A DNA stretch of 64,000 nt from CAG-552 sp964516925 (GTDB lineage: Bacteria; Bacillota; Clostridia; Christensenellales; Pumilibacteraceae): assembly GCA_964516925.1 (NCBI GenBank), contig CAZEXL010000005.1, forward strand, positions 17,755-81,754. Reading direction: 5' to 3'. This document shows, piece by piece, positions 17,045 to 26,308 of this stretch. The notes under the pieces were generated by a model. It saw only the letters and a program-made list of their open reading frames with translations, ran no database searches and was not told the origin of the DNA. The translations under genes and the position numbers were made by a program. Each line of letters begins with the position of its first letter. The stretch's first letter is position 1.

Positions 17045-18020
17045 TTGTTTCCTCCGATTTTTCGTTAGCTACCATATAATCTTCGATGGATATTTGATTT
17101 TCGATCGGTTGCGAACATTCCGACTCGGCTTGATCGCTTTCTTCCGGCAAATCGACCGCCTCGACCGAAACGGAACCGAATTCGTTTTCGTCGTTTGAGC
17201 CCTTAGCGGAAAAATAAATTATCGCCGCGGTAATCGTTCCCAAAGCTATAGCTACGACAAACCAACCGGGCGCGTTGGACTGCCGACGGATTTTTATAAG
17301 CGACAAATCGCTACCGCTTTCAAGCTCCCACATAAGCGCGCCAAACGCGGATAAAATGCCGCTGTCGTCAACGACGCTCTTCGTAATTTCGATGGCGCCG
17401 TCCGCAATAAACTTGACGTCCGACGTAAAGTAGTATCTTACGTGAACGGCGTCCATGTCGACGTCGTATGCGCCTTTGCCGTTACTAGGCTTAAGCCCGA
17501 GCGAAGTAAACGCGTTTTTCACGCGTGAACAAACGTCGTTTTTTATTTGCGAAAAGTCGTAATTAACTTCGTGCTTATATTCGTGTTTTAGATAAAAGAA
17601 GCCGTACTCGCTGTTTTCGTGCGAGAAAGAAAATAAATCGGTATCGCAAGTAAACGAAAAACAATCGTAGTAGTCGTATCCCCAATAGTCTTCTTGAGAA
17701 TCGACCGTTATGGTATAGCCGTAGCAAGACTCGACGTTTACTCCTCGTAATCCCGCAAGCAAACCGCCTGCCTGTTCGCTGCTAAATAGTCCGCTGGGCA
17801 AAACCAATTCCAGCCTGCTGCCAAACGGCGTTTGCGAGCTGCTGTCGTACAACGTGATAACGTTTACGGTAATCGAAACGTATTCGATTTTGTCGCTTTG
17901 CGCATAAGAAGCATAATCCAAATCCTCGTCGGTCAAAGCAAAAATACCCGAACACGCGCAAAGAGCGAACGCAAACAACGTTATGCAAAGCGTACATAAA
18001 ATTTTTCCGACTCTTTTCAT
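17037..18020 (-). CDS. predicted lipoprotein with C-terminal TM segment
   Basis: 327 residues with an AAGGAGT SD. The N-terminus has a lipoprotein-type signal (MKRVGKILCTLCITLFAFALCAC) with Cys near residue 23. The extracellular part is beta-rich, with many Tyr and Asp (GYDYYDCFSFTCDTDLF). A single TM (APGWFVVAIALGTITAAIIYF, about 253-272) is followed by an acidic cytoplasmic tail. The combination of lipidation, beta-rich ectodomain and C-terminal TM recalls LppM/DUF3153-type proteins, but I cannot confirm this. It lies between pepF (38 bp) and dnaB (8-bp overlap) on the same strand. Confidence 0.8.
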   Translation of the reverse strand: MKRVGKILCTLCITLFAFALCACSGIFALTDEDLDYASYAQSDKIEYVSITVNVITLYDSSSQTPFGSRLELVLPSGLFSSEQAGGLLAGLRGVNVESCYGYTITVDSQEDYWGYDYYDCFSFTCDTDLFSFSHENSEYGFFYLKHEYKHEVNYDFSQIKNDVCSRVKNAFTSLGLKPSNGKGAYDVDMDAVHVRYYFTSDVKFIADGAIEITKSVVDDSGILSAFGALMWELESGSDLSLIKIRRQSNAPGWFVVAIALGTITAAIIYFSAKGSNDENEFGSVSVEAVDLPEESDQAESECSQPIENQISIEDYMVANEKSEETNG

Positions 18021-18057
18021 TTAGACTCCTTAAATTTTTTGCACCGATTATACGGCG

Positions 18058-19830
18058 TTAGTTTAATTCTTCTTCCAAAAGTTTTAACGTTTCGTTAAAC
18101 TCTTTCATTGCGACTTCGTAAGGCGCTTTGGTCGCAAGATCTACGCCGGCGTTTTTAAGAATATTATACGGACTGTCGCTTCCGCCCGCGCAAAGGAACC
18201 TTTTGTAGCGAGCGAGATTGTCGGGATTTTCCAAAATTCCGTTTACGATATTGATTGCGCTAGTAAAGCCGGTTGAGTATTTGTACACGTAGAACGCAGT
18301 ATAAAAATGAGGAATACGCGCCCATTCGTAACGAATATTGTCGTCGTGCACTACCGCTTGCCCGTAGTATTTTTTGTTGAGTTCGTAGTACTTGTCGCTT
18401 AACGACTGCGCGGTAAGCGGTTCGCCGTTAAGATCCATATCGTGCGCTATCTTTTCGAATTCGGCAAACATGGTTTGACGGAAAAGCGTCGTACGGAACA
18501 TGTCTACGTAGAACGAAAGCAAATACTTTTTGAGCGCCTTGTCCTTTACGGTGGAGATAAGGTACTTTAGAAGGAACACTTCGTTTACGGTAGAAGCTAC
18601 TTCGGCAACGAAGATCTGGTACTGCGATTTGCTTGGCCCCCAAGTTTTATTGGAATAATACGTATGCATTGCGTGTCCGAGCTCGTGAGCAACGGTAAAG
18701 ATGTCGTGCGTAGTGGGCGTATAGTTAAGCAATACGTACGGATGCGTGCCGTAACTGCCCCAACTGTACGCGCCGCTTCGCTTGCCTTCGTTTTCGAATA
18801 CGTCAATCCAACCGCCGTCGCGCGCCTGCTCTAGCAAATTGCGATACTCTTCGCCAAGGGGCGCAAGTCCTTTTATAACAAGATCGAAAGCGTCCTCGTA
18901 GCTAAGCTTCATTTCCGCGTTTTCTACAAGCGGCACGAACAAATCGTACATATGCATGTCTGCGCCGCCCATAGCCTTTTTGCGAAGCGCCATATATTTA
19001 TGCATAACGGCGGTATTTTCGTCAACCGCCTCGATAAGCTTGTTGTACACGTCCATGGGAACGTTGTCGCCGAACAACGACTTTTGCAAGCAATCGTCGT
19101 ATCCGCGCGCTTTGGCAAAGAAATTGTCTTTCTTTACGCTTCCGCCGTACGTCGTCGCTATGGTGTTAATAAACTTTTTGTACGATTCGTACATTCCGTT
19201 AAATGCGTCTTCACGCACCTTCGGATCGTCGTCGCAAAGGAAAACCGAATAATTGCCGTGAGTAAGTTGAACGTCTCCGTCCTTGGTCTTTATTTGCGGA
19301 AATTTAAGCTCTACGTTGTTAAGAGTGGTGAATATCTCCATGTAATTGCCGGTAGCCTGACTTGCCATAGAAAGCAATCTTTCTTCCTTGTCCGAAAGAA
19401 TGTACTTTTTGCTACGAACGATTTCTTTAAGCATAAAATCGTACGGCTCAAAATTTTTGTCGGCAATAACGTCGTTTAAAAATTCGTCGTTAAGCGAAGA
19501 TATTTCGCTTTCCATAAAAGACATTGCGGTATTAAGTTTACCCGCAAGCATCATCGCCTTGTCGCAAAACGCAACGTATTTTTGAACCGCTCCGTCCTGA
19601 TCACGACGCATGCGAGCGTAACAATAAAGCTTGCTGAAATAAAGGTCGGCGTCTTGGTTTAGATCCAAAAACTCCTTAAGATTTGCTTTGTCCCCAAGCT
19701 TGCCTTCGTACGAAGCAAGTTTAGCTTCGAACTTTAATGCTTCGTTGAAAATCTTTTCCCATTCTTCGTCGGACGGTATAATGTCTTCGAGCTTCCATTT
19801 GTACTTGTCTTCTATTTCGTTTCTTTTCAT
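18058..19830 (-). CDS. pepF: oligoendopeptidase F (M3 family)
   Basis: 590 residues. A zinc metallopeptidase that cleaves medium-length oligopeptides in the cytosol. The HExxH motif is visible in FTVAHELGHAMHTYYS near residue 390, with the downstream Glu in AEVASTVNEVFLLKYL, as in M3B peptidases. The N-terminal helical domain (YKWKLEDIIPSDEEWEK...) is typical. SD AGGAG precedes the ATG. Length matches the family (about 600). Probably first gene of a pepF-lipoprotein-dnaB run. Confidence 0.96.
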   Translation of the reverse strand: MKRNEIEDKYKWKLEDIIPSDEEWEKIFNEALKFEAKLASYEGKLGDKANLKEFLDLNQDADLYFSKLYCYARMRRDQDGAVQKYVAFCDKAMMLAGKLNTAMSFMESEISSLNDEFLNDVIADKNFEPYDFMLKEIVRSKKYILSDKEERLLSMASQATGNYMEIFTTLNNVELKFPQIKTKDGDVQLTHGNYSVFLCDDDPKVREDAFNGMYESYKKFINTIATTYGGSVKKDNFFAKARGYDDCLQKSLFGDNVPMDVYNKLIEAVDENTAVMHKYMALRKKAMGGADMHMYDLFVPLVENAEMKLSYEDAFDLVIKGLAPLGEEYRNLLEQARDGGWIDVFENEGKRSGAYSWGSYGTHPYVLLNYTPTTHDIFTVAHELGHAMHTYYSNKTWGPSKSQYQIFVAEVASTVNEVFLLKYLISTVKDKALKKYLLSFYVDMFRTTLFRQTMFAEFEKIAHDMDLNGEPLTAQSLSDKYYELNKKYYGQAVVHDDNIRYEWARIPHFYTAFYVYKYSTGFTSAINIVNGILENPDNLARYKRFLCAGGSDSPYNILKNAGVDLATKAPYEVAMKEFNETLKLLEEELN

Positions 19831-19959
19831 AACGACTCCTATAATTTGCTATTTATTTGCGGCTTATTTTTGCCGCTTAACGTGCTAAGATTTATTGTAC
19901 CACTTTTTGGATTTTTTCGCAAGCGTTTTAGCGAATAATTTCCGTTTGTACTTTAGCCG

Positions 19960-22638
19960 CTAATCCGCTCTTTGCACGCGACTTCCGCCGCCTGCGCCTG
20001 CCGAAGTAACGACGAGTTTATCGAAAATTCGATCGGTAAGCTCGGACCTGTGCGTAACGACGCCCACAAGCGTATCTGCCGACAGCACGGTAAGCGCGTC
20101 GATTACCGTGTCTATCGACTGCGAATCGAGCGTACCGAACCCCTCGTCCAAAAAGAAAAATTCGTACGATTTGTATCTTGCAATTTCACGCGATATGGCA
20201 ATTGCAAGCGACAACGAAGCCAAAAACGTTTCTCCGCCCGAAAGCGTGCTTGCTTTTCGCCTCATGCCGTCAAAGCAAAAATCTCGTATCCAAAAAGTTC
20301 CGTCCTCGTATTCCAGCGTGTACTTGCCGCCCGTAAGATCGCTTAGCACGAGCGACGCCGATGCCGTAAACTGTAAAACGTATTCTTCGGCTACGTACTC
20401 TACGAACTTGTCGCCCGAAACAAGCTTGTAAATATCGGAATATACGTCGTACAAACGTTTGCTTTCCGTACGCTCTTTTTCAAGTTCTCGCTTCTTGCTT
20501 AAATTTTGCTCGGCGACTTCTATTTCCTTTTCTGCTCTTGCAATAAAGGCAATAAGCGTCTCTTTTTCTTTTTTTGCTCGGCTCAGCTCGTCGCTTTTTT
20601 TCTCGGCTTTTTGCGCGTCGAACGGCGGCTTTAACGCAACCTGCTCTTTAAGTTTTTGCACCGATTCGCTCGCTGCGGCAGTACTTGCGATAAGACTTAA
20701 ATGTTCTTTTCGTTTCAATTCGAGTTTTTTATTTGCGTTTTCGACTTTTGCGGCGTATTCGTCGTACCGTGCCGCAGTTGCTTTAAGCGACAATAAATCG
20801 CTAATGCCTTTTTGGTTTATTTCTTCGCTTAACTTGTCCGCTTCTACACGCTCTGCCACCCCTTGTCTTTTTACGTCGTCGGCATTTTTTTGAGCCGTTT
20901 CGTATTTTTGGGCTGTAAGTTTGATTTCGGTTTGCAAGTCCTTAAGCTCTTTGTCCAGCTTGTACGCCGCCATAGCGTATTTTTGCAATTCGTCGATTTT
21001 GTCGGGTACTTTGAGCGTTTCGCCTATTTTCGACAGCTCTGCTTTTGCCCGTTCAAGCTCGGCGTTTAGTAACGCGGCGTTTTTTTGATACTCGTCGTAC
21101 ATAACGACGCTCGTTTGTTTAACGCTTAAAAGTCCGTTGTAAACATCTAGCGCGTTTTGATATTCCTCTTCTACGCTTTTAAGTTCGTCGCCTAACTCGT
21201 CAACGCTTTCGTCGCGTTTTTTGTGCAGAGTTCCGCCGCAAACCGGACACACGTCGCCGTCCGACAGCCCGCTTCGAATAAACGCCGCCGCCTGAGAACG
21301 TCTGCGTTCTTCTTGCAAAAATTTTTGACGCTCCACTTCTTTTTTTAGCGACTCGACGGTTGCGAAAGCTTGCGATATCTTACGTTCGTTTTCGAGCGTT
21401 TTTTCCATTTGCTTCGCTCGTTTTTCGTTTGCTTCGTCCGCTTTTTTTTGCAAGTCGGCTAGCGACCTAAGTCGTGATTCGTATTCTTTTTTTAGATCGT
21501 CTATACGTTGTTTTAAGTCGAAAACGTCAAAGTACTCGCCTTTTTCGCCAAAATTCGTTACGTCGAATATCGCCTTTAGATTTTCGTCGAGCAGTACTCG
21601 CTTATTTCGCTCTAATTCGACCAATTTTTCTTTTTCGTCTTTTAAATTTGCTTCTTCGCTGCTTAACGTTTTCCACTTTTCGATAAGGTCGTTGCGATTT
21701 TGTTGGCGTTTTTCAAGTTGACGTAACAAGCTTTCGACGGTGCTTATCGCGTTTTTTGCGTTTTCCGCCTCCTTTAGTTTGCTTTCGGCTTCCTCGAGCT
21801 CTTTTTTTGCCTTTATCTCTTCTTCGTTTGCGCGAGAAAGCGCTGCCGAACTTTCGTTTAGTTTGTTTTGTTCGACTGCCAAATTCTTTTCGGCTTCGAC
21901 GCATTTATCGAAGATCCTTTTAATCTCGTCCTGCGTTGCTACCTCTTTGCTTAGCTCCGCTTCCAAAAGTTCGAGCTCTTTTTCTCGCTTTTTGTTGCGA
22001 TTGACTTCTTTGCGATTTTCGTCGATAGCCGCCAAGGTAACGTCTTTTAGTTCGTCCAAACGCTCGTTAACGTTGTCGATGATCGTCTTAAACTCGTTGA
22101 CTTTAGCCTTAAATTTAGACCCTAGCTCCTTGTATTTGCCGAGCTTAAAAAGATTGCCTACCGTAACGTTTCGTTCGCCCTTTTTTGCCGTAAGAAATTT
22201 TGCAAACTTACCTTGCTCCAAAATAACCGTTTGCGTAAAATCCTCGACGCTAAGCCCTACGATTTCGCTTAAAGCGGCGTTTACCGCCGTAGTTTGCTCG
22301 GCAATCACTTCACCTTGGGTAAGATTGATAAGCTTTGCCTTGCTGCCGCTCGTTTTGCTTATTATTCGCGTTACCTCAAAAACGTCGCGTCGTCCGCCGT
22401 GCTCCGCCTCGAAGGTAAATCGTATTTCCGCCTTGTCCCTACGAAGATTTACGTAGTCCGAAAGCAACGAAGCGCGATTACAGCTGCCGAACAACGCTAT
22501 GATTATACAATCCAAAATGGTCGTTTTGCCGCTACCCGTATCGCCGCAAATGCAAAAGAGTCCGTCAAAACGCAGGTCTATTTCCTGACGATCGTAAAAG
22601 CTGTTTACGCCGTCGATTACAAGTGATAACGGTTTCAT
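19960..22638 (-). CDS. sbcC: exonuclease SbcC, SMC-like ATPase
   Basis: 892 residues. SbcC with SbcD forms the Mre11-Rad50 type nuclease complex that opens DNA hairpins and processes ends. Walker A GDTGSGKTTILD near residue 33. Long coiled-coil arms (about 170-440 and 490-740) flank the zinc hook DVCPVCGGTLH near 450. The C-terminal half has the ABC signature TLSGGETFLASLSLAIAIS and Walker B FFFLDEGFGTLD. The start overlaps the sbcD stop by 4 bp, so the pair is co-translated. Confidence 0.95.
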   Translation of the reverse strand: MKPLSLVIDGVNSFYDRQEIDLRFDGLFCICGDTGSGKTTILDCIIIALFGSCNRASLLSDYVNLRRDKAEIRFTFEAEHGGRRDVFEVTRIISKTSGSKAKLINLTQGEVIAEQTTAVNAALSEIVGLSVEDFTQTVILEQGKFAKFLTAKKGERNVTVGNLFKLGKYKELGSKFKAKVNEFKTIIDNVNERLDELKDVTLAAIDENRKEVNRNKKREKELELLEAELSKEVATQDEIKRIFDKCVEAEKNLAVEQNKLNESSAALSRANEEEIKAKKELEEAESKLKEAENAKNAISTVESLLRQLEKRQQNRNDLIEKWKTLSSEEANLKDEKEKLVELERNKRVLLDENLKAIFDVTNFGEKGEYFDVFDLKQRIDDLKKEYESRLRSLADLQKKADEANEKRAKQMEKTLENERKISQAFATVESLKKEVERQKFLQEERRRSQAAAFIRSGLSDGDVCPVCGGTLHKKRDESVDELGDELKSVEEEYQNALDVYNGLLSVKQTSVVMYDEYQKNAALLNAELERAKAELSKIGETLKVPDKIDELQKYAMAAYKLDKELKDLQTEIKLTAQKYETAQKNADDVKRQGVAERVEADKLSEEINQKGISDLLSLKATAARYDEYAAKVENANKKLELKRKEHLSLIASTAAASESVQKLKEQVALKPPFDAQKAEKKSDELSRAKKEKETLIAFIARAEKEIEVAEQNLSKKRELEKERTESKRLYDVYSDIYKLVSGDKFVEYVAEEYVLQFTASASLVLSDLTGGKYTLEYEDGTFWIRDFCFDGMRRKASTLSGGETFLASLSLAIAISREIARYKSYEFFFLDEGFGTLDSQSIDTVIDALTVLSADTLVGVVTHRSELTDRIFDKLVVTSAGAGGGSRVQRAD

Positions 22639-23744
22639 TCAAGCGCCTCCAAGAATAATTTTATCGTTTCTTCGCCAGGCTCTTCGCCGCGTACCGCTTT
22701 GTAATACGAAACGAACAGCTCTTCGTCCGTTTGCTGACGGCGACGAAGCACTTCGCGCTTTACCGCTTTGTTGATTACCGTAAGCTTAACGAGGCAGTCG
22801 TGCGAACGTAATTTTTCCGCCTCGGAAGGCTTAAGCGGCGTCGAGCTTTCGTAAATAAGTTCGGCGTAGCAGTCTTCGACGTTTTGCAATAATTCGTCCG
22901 CCTGCGCAAAATTCATAGCTTGAAGTCTGACGAGCTTCTTCCCGCTTTTTATGGGACAGTGGCGTACCGATTTGTCTGCGGAGTCGTAAATTATAAACTC
23001 TTTGTCGTCGTTTTCGTCAAAATGATATTTAAGCAAACTGCCGCTGTAATATGCGTTTTTTGATTTTGAAACGCATTGCGGCTTGTGAATGTGCCCCAGC
23101 GCACAATAATCCGCTTGCGGCAATACTTCTTTGGTAAGCAGCACGGCGTTGCCCGGTCGCTCGTCGCTTAACAGGCAATCGTCCATAAACAAGTGCGACG
23201 CAAAAACGTTGACTTCGCCGTCGGTAAAACATTTGCAACATTTTTTTACTAGCTCGCCGACAAACTGCGGATAGTCTTGCACGGCACAGTCGAACTGCTT
23301 GTCCATTCTGCTTTTTGACGGAAACGGAAGCGTGGCAAGATTGAGCTTTTCGCCGCTTTTAGAAGTGAATTTAAGCCAACCGAAGCCGCCCTGCATCGAC
23401 GACGTACTTATTTCGCCGTTGTCAAGTCCTCCAACGATGTACGCATTCAGCGCTTTTGCGAGTTCTTTGGGCGCAGCCAATCTGTCGGCGTCGTCGTGAT
23501 TGCCCGCAAGTATCACTATCGGACGACTTGCCGACAGCTTTACGAGCGAGCGATAGAATAATTCTTCCGCCTCGGCGGACGGAACGGACGTGTCGAAAAC
23601 GTCGCCGCTTACGACTATTATATCCACGTTTTCGCTTTTACAAAGCTCGTCCAGTTCGTCAAGCGCGGCTTCTTGTTCGGCTAATCTCGTTTTGTTTTCA
23701 AGGCGCTTGCCAAGATGCCAATCGGCTGTATGGGCTATTTTCAT
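22635..23744 (-). CDS. sbcD: exonuclease SbcD, Mre11-like nuclease
   Basis: 369 residues. Metal-dependent nuclease subunit of SbcCD. All phosphoesterase motifs are seen: HTADWHLGK near residue 5, VVSGDVFDT near 45, LAGNHDDADR near 80, ASHLFMDD, and LGHIHKPQ. An AGGAG SD precedes the ATG at 23744. It is first in a two-gene operon with sbcC. Confidence 0.96.
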   Translation of the reverse strand: MKIAHTADWHLGKRLENKTRLAEQEAALDELDELCKSENVDIIVVSGDVFDTSVPSAEAEELFYRSLVKLSASRPIVILAGNHDDADRLAAPKELAKALNAYIVGGLDNGEISTSSMQGGFGWLKFTSKSGEKLNLATLPFPSKSRMDKQFDCAVQDYPQFVGELVKKCCKCFTDGEVNVFASHLFMDDCLLSDERPGNAVLLTKEVLPQADYCALGHIHKPQCVSKSKNAYYSGSLLKYHFDENDDKEFIIYDSADKSVRHCPIKSGKKLVRLQAMNFAQADELLQNVEDCYAELIYESSTPLKPSEAEKLRSHDCLVKLTVINKAVKREVLRRRQQTDEELFVSYYKAVRGEEPGEETIKLFLEALE

Positions 23745-23896
23745 TCGGTTCTCCTTGTGTAGCTAAAGCAATCGTTACACTATATGTTGTAACGAAAAAA
23801 TTGTCTCTTTTTTTGCTTGAAAAAAAATTTCGTTTGTGATATTATACAATATGCAGCGCTTTTAAGCAAGTCTTTTTTTACTTTGGAGCAAACAAA

Positions 23897-25309
23897 ATGT
23901 TTACCAAACTTTCAAAAGAAAAAAATATGGTTCGTTCGGTACAGCTCGACAACCTTTTTATAAGCGAATACATGCCCTTTGCGCCCGAAAATTACGTTAA
24001 AGTTTATATTGCAGGGCTAAGCATGGCGCACACTTCGGACAACAGCCTTGACGAGCTTGCTATTTTGCTCGGACTTGACAAATCGGTTATTATGGAGGCG
24101 TTCGTTTATTGGAACGAACAGGGCGTAGTTAATATCGTTTCGTCCGATCCGCCCGAAATAGAGTACCTGGAAGTAAAACCGCTTAGCGCTCAAGTTAAAA
24201 AATACAGCAAAGCAAAGTACGAATCGTTTAACAATCAATTGCACGCAATGCTTCCGTCGCGCGTAATATTGCCGAGCGAATACAACGAGTACTACTCGAT
24301 TATGGAAGTATTGCACATCGACGTAGACGCAATGCTTGCGATAATCGCATACTGCGTACGTCTTAAGGGCGAGAATATCGGATATCCGTACGTTTTGGCG
24401 GTAGCTCGCAACCTTGCGCATCAAGGCGCAACGAACTTTGAAAGAGTAAACGAAAAGTTAAACGAGCTTTCGCTGTACGAAAACGAATTGACGGCTATAA
24501 TGAAGGCTCTGGGTTCAAGAAAGAGTCCCGACCACAACGACAGTCAAACGTACGTAAAGTGGACCAAAACGCTAGGGTTTACGCCCGAAGTCGTAATTCA
24601 AGTTGCTAAGTCGCTTAAAAAAGGCGGAATGGAACGTCTTGACGCAAAACTTACCAAGTATTACGAAAATCACGTTTTCTCGCTTGACGAGATTAAGGCG
24701 TACGAAGATAACAGAGACAGACTTTACTCGCTTACCAAAGAGATCAATCGCATACTAGGCATATACATAGAGCAGCTGGATTACACCATAGAAACGTATA
24801 TAAACAAATGGCTTTCGTTCGGTTTTTCGGACGACACGCTTATCCTTATCGCAAAATATTGCTACGCACACGATATGCGTTCGCTTAGCGTAATGGACGA
24901 AACGGTTAAAAAATTCTACAAACAAGGCTTGCTGTCGCAAAGTTCTATAAGTTCGTTTATAAGCGAAGCCGTTTCGATAGACGAAGACATCCGCCGCATA
25001 TTGTCGCTTGCGGGCGTAACCCGAAACGTAACTTCGTGGGACCGAGATTACTATCACACCTGGACGTACTCTTGGAAAATGCCGAAGGACGTCATAGACT
25101 ACGCCGCTTCGCTGGCTAAGGGTAAAGGCAACGCCGCGGCGTACGTTAATTCCATTCTTGCATCGTGGCACGAACATAGCGTAACAAACGTGGAAGACGC
25201 AAAAAAATACTCGGTTCAAGAGCCTAAGGAAAAACAAAACGTTGTTACGGCAAAAAGCGCCGAACAGCTTAACGCATTGTTTGCGCATCTTAATCCGGAG
25301 GACATCTGA
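23897..25309 (+). CDS. DnaD-domain replication initiation protein
   Basis: 470 residues. The N-terminal winged-helix-like region (DEAILLGLDKSVIMEAFVYW-type helices near residues 50-75) and one or two DnaD-type helical domains (about 200-260 and 370-430: WTKTLGFTPEVVIQVAKSLKK; WTYSWKMPKDVIDYAASLAKG) are visible. DnaD proteins bridge DnaA and the helicase loader at origins and in restart. It has a GGAG SD and a good promoter upstream (TTGAAA-17 bp-TATTAT, about 23819-23847). The next gene, 3 bp downstream, is the putative loader ATPase, which fits the usual pair in Clostridia. Which of the Bacillus DnaB/DnaD names applies is uncertain. Confidence 0.88.
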   Translation: MFTKLSKEKNMVRSVQLDNLFISEYMPFAPENYVKVYIAGLSMAHTSDNSLDELAILLGLDKSVIMEAFVYWNEQGVVNIVSSDPPEIEYLEVKPLSAQVKKYSKAKYESFNNQLHAMLPSRVILPSEYNEYYSIMEVLHIDVDAMLAIIAYCVRLKGENIGYPYVLAVARNLAHQGATNFERVNEKLNELSLYENELTAIMKALGSRKSPDHNDSQTYVKWTKTLGFTPEVVIQVAKSLKKGGMERLDAKLTKYYENHVFSLDEIKAYEDNRDRLYSLTKEINRILGIYIEQLDYTIETYINKWLSFGFSDDTLILIAKYCYAHDMRSLSVMDETVKKFYKQGLLSQSSISSFISEAVSIDEDIRRILSLAGVTRNVTSWDRDYYHTWTYSWKMPKDVIDYAASLAKGKGNAAAYVNSILASWHEHSVTNVEDAKKYSVQEPKEKQNVVTAKSAEQLNALFAHLNPEDI

Positions 25310-25311
25310 TT

Positions 25312-26199
25312 ATGGATTACAAAACGGCAATACGGCAAACGGTAGAAGCTCGTAAGAAAAAAGAAGCCGACGCAAAAGTATTGTATCTAGAGTTACTTAA
25401 AACGATTCCCTCATTGTACGAAGCGGAAAAGGAACTTAGAAACGCCAAAATGGACGCAATAAAAGGCAAAGCACCGAACGCAGAGCGCATAAATTCGCTT
25501 ACGTTAAAGCGCGACGAAATACTTAGGAAAAACGGCATAACTTACGAAACGCTTAATCCCCCCTATTCGTGCTTGAAATGCAAAGACACCGGGCTTATCT
25601 GCGGCAAGCCGTGCAGCTGCGTAATAACCAAGTGTGCCACCGACGCTACGACCGACGACAGCGCAACGTTCGATAGGTCGAATTTTTCGGTTTTCCCGAC
25701 CGACGAGCAAGAACGAATAGCCTCGGTTTACGGCAATGCTAAGGCGTTTTGCGAAAAATTCCCGCTTACCAACAAACTTAATCTTTTACTTATAGGAAGA
25801 TGCGGATCGGGCAAAAGCTTTCTTGCTTCGTGCATAGCTAACGAAATATCCGCTAAGGGATACGGAGTTATTACCCTTTCGGCTTTTGCGTTTACGAACA
25901 GAATGTTAAAATACCACACGACGTTTGACGGCGACCGTTTTTCGTACCTAGATCCGCTGCTTGACTGCGACCTTTTGGTTATAGACGATCTCGGAAGCGA
26001 AAACGTACTTAAAAACGTAACTGTGGAATATTTGTTCCACGTTATAAACGAACGCATGAGCTCGAACAAACATACGATTTTTACGACCAATCTAGACGAC
26101 GAAATGCTTCGTTCTCGTTACGGCGAACGAGTTTATTCTAGGCTGTTCAGCAAAAAAAGCGCCGGCTTTATCTTATCCAACAGCGATTTACGCAAATAA
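25312..26199 (+). CDS. DnaC/DnaI-like helicase loader ATPase
   Basis: 295 residues. N-terminal helix followed by a zinc-binding cluster CLKCKDTGLICGKPCSC near residues 85-102, characteristic of DnaI. AAA+ core: Walker A GRCGSGKSFLAS near 162-173, Walker B LLVIDDLGSE near 222-231 and sensor IFTTNLDDEML near 260-270. Loads DnaB helicase onto single-stranded DNA. SD GGAGG overlaps the end of the upstream DnaD-like gene, giving a tight operon. It ends before a strong bidirectional terminator. Confidence 0.92.
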   Translation: MDYKTAIRQTVEARKKKEADAKVLYLELLKTIPSLYEAEKELRNAKMDAIKGKAPNAERINSLTLKRDEILRKNGITYETLNPPYSCLKCKDTGLICGKPCSCVITKCATDATTDDSATFDRSNFSVFPTDEQERIASVYGNAKAFCEKFPLTNKLNLLLIGRCGSGKSFLASCIANEISAKGYGVITLSAFAFTNRMLKYHTTFDGDRFSYLDPLLDCDLLVIDDLGSENVLKNVTVEYLFHVINERMSSNKHTIFTTNLDDEMLRSRYGERVYSRLFSKKSAGFILSNSDLRK

Positions 26200-26222
26200 C
26201 CGCATTTGATTTTTATAATACG

Positions 26223-26256
26223 AAAAACACGAACGAATTAAATCGTTCGTGTTTTT
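26223..26256. terminator. strong bidirectional terminator after the DnaI-like gene
   Basis: Perfect 14-bp arms AAAAACACGAACGA (26223-26236) / TCGTTCGTGTTTTT (26243-26256) with a 6-nt loop and T-rich flanks on the plus strand. Confidence 0.9.
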
Positions 26257-26263
26257 ATTTTAC

Positions 26264-26296
26264 AAAAAAAACGCCGCCTGCCTACGCAAGCGACGC
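26264..26296 (-). terminator. terminator of glnA
   Basis: On the minus-strand RNA, CGTCGCTTGC pairs with GCAGGCGGCG using two G-U pairs (26272-26281 / 26286-26295), followed by a T7-8 run. Because of the G-U pairs the stem forms only in the glnA direction. Confidence 0.75.
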
Positions 26297-26308
26297 CTTT
26301 ATTAAAAA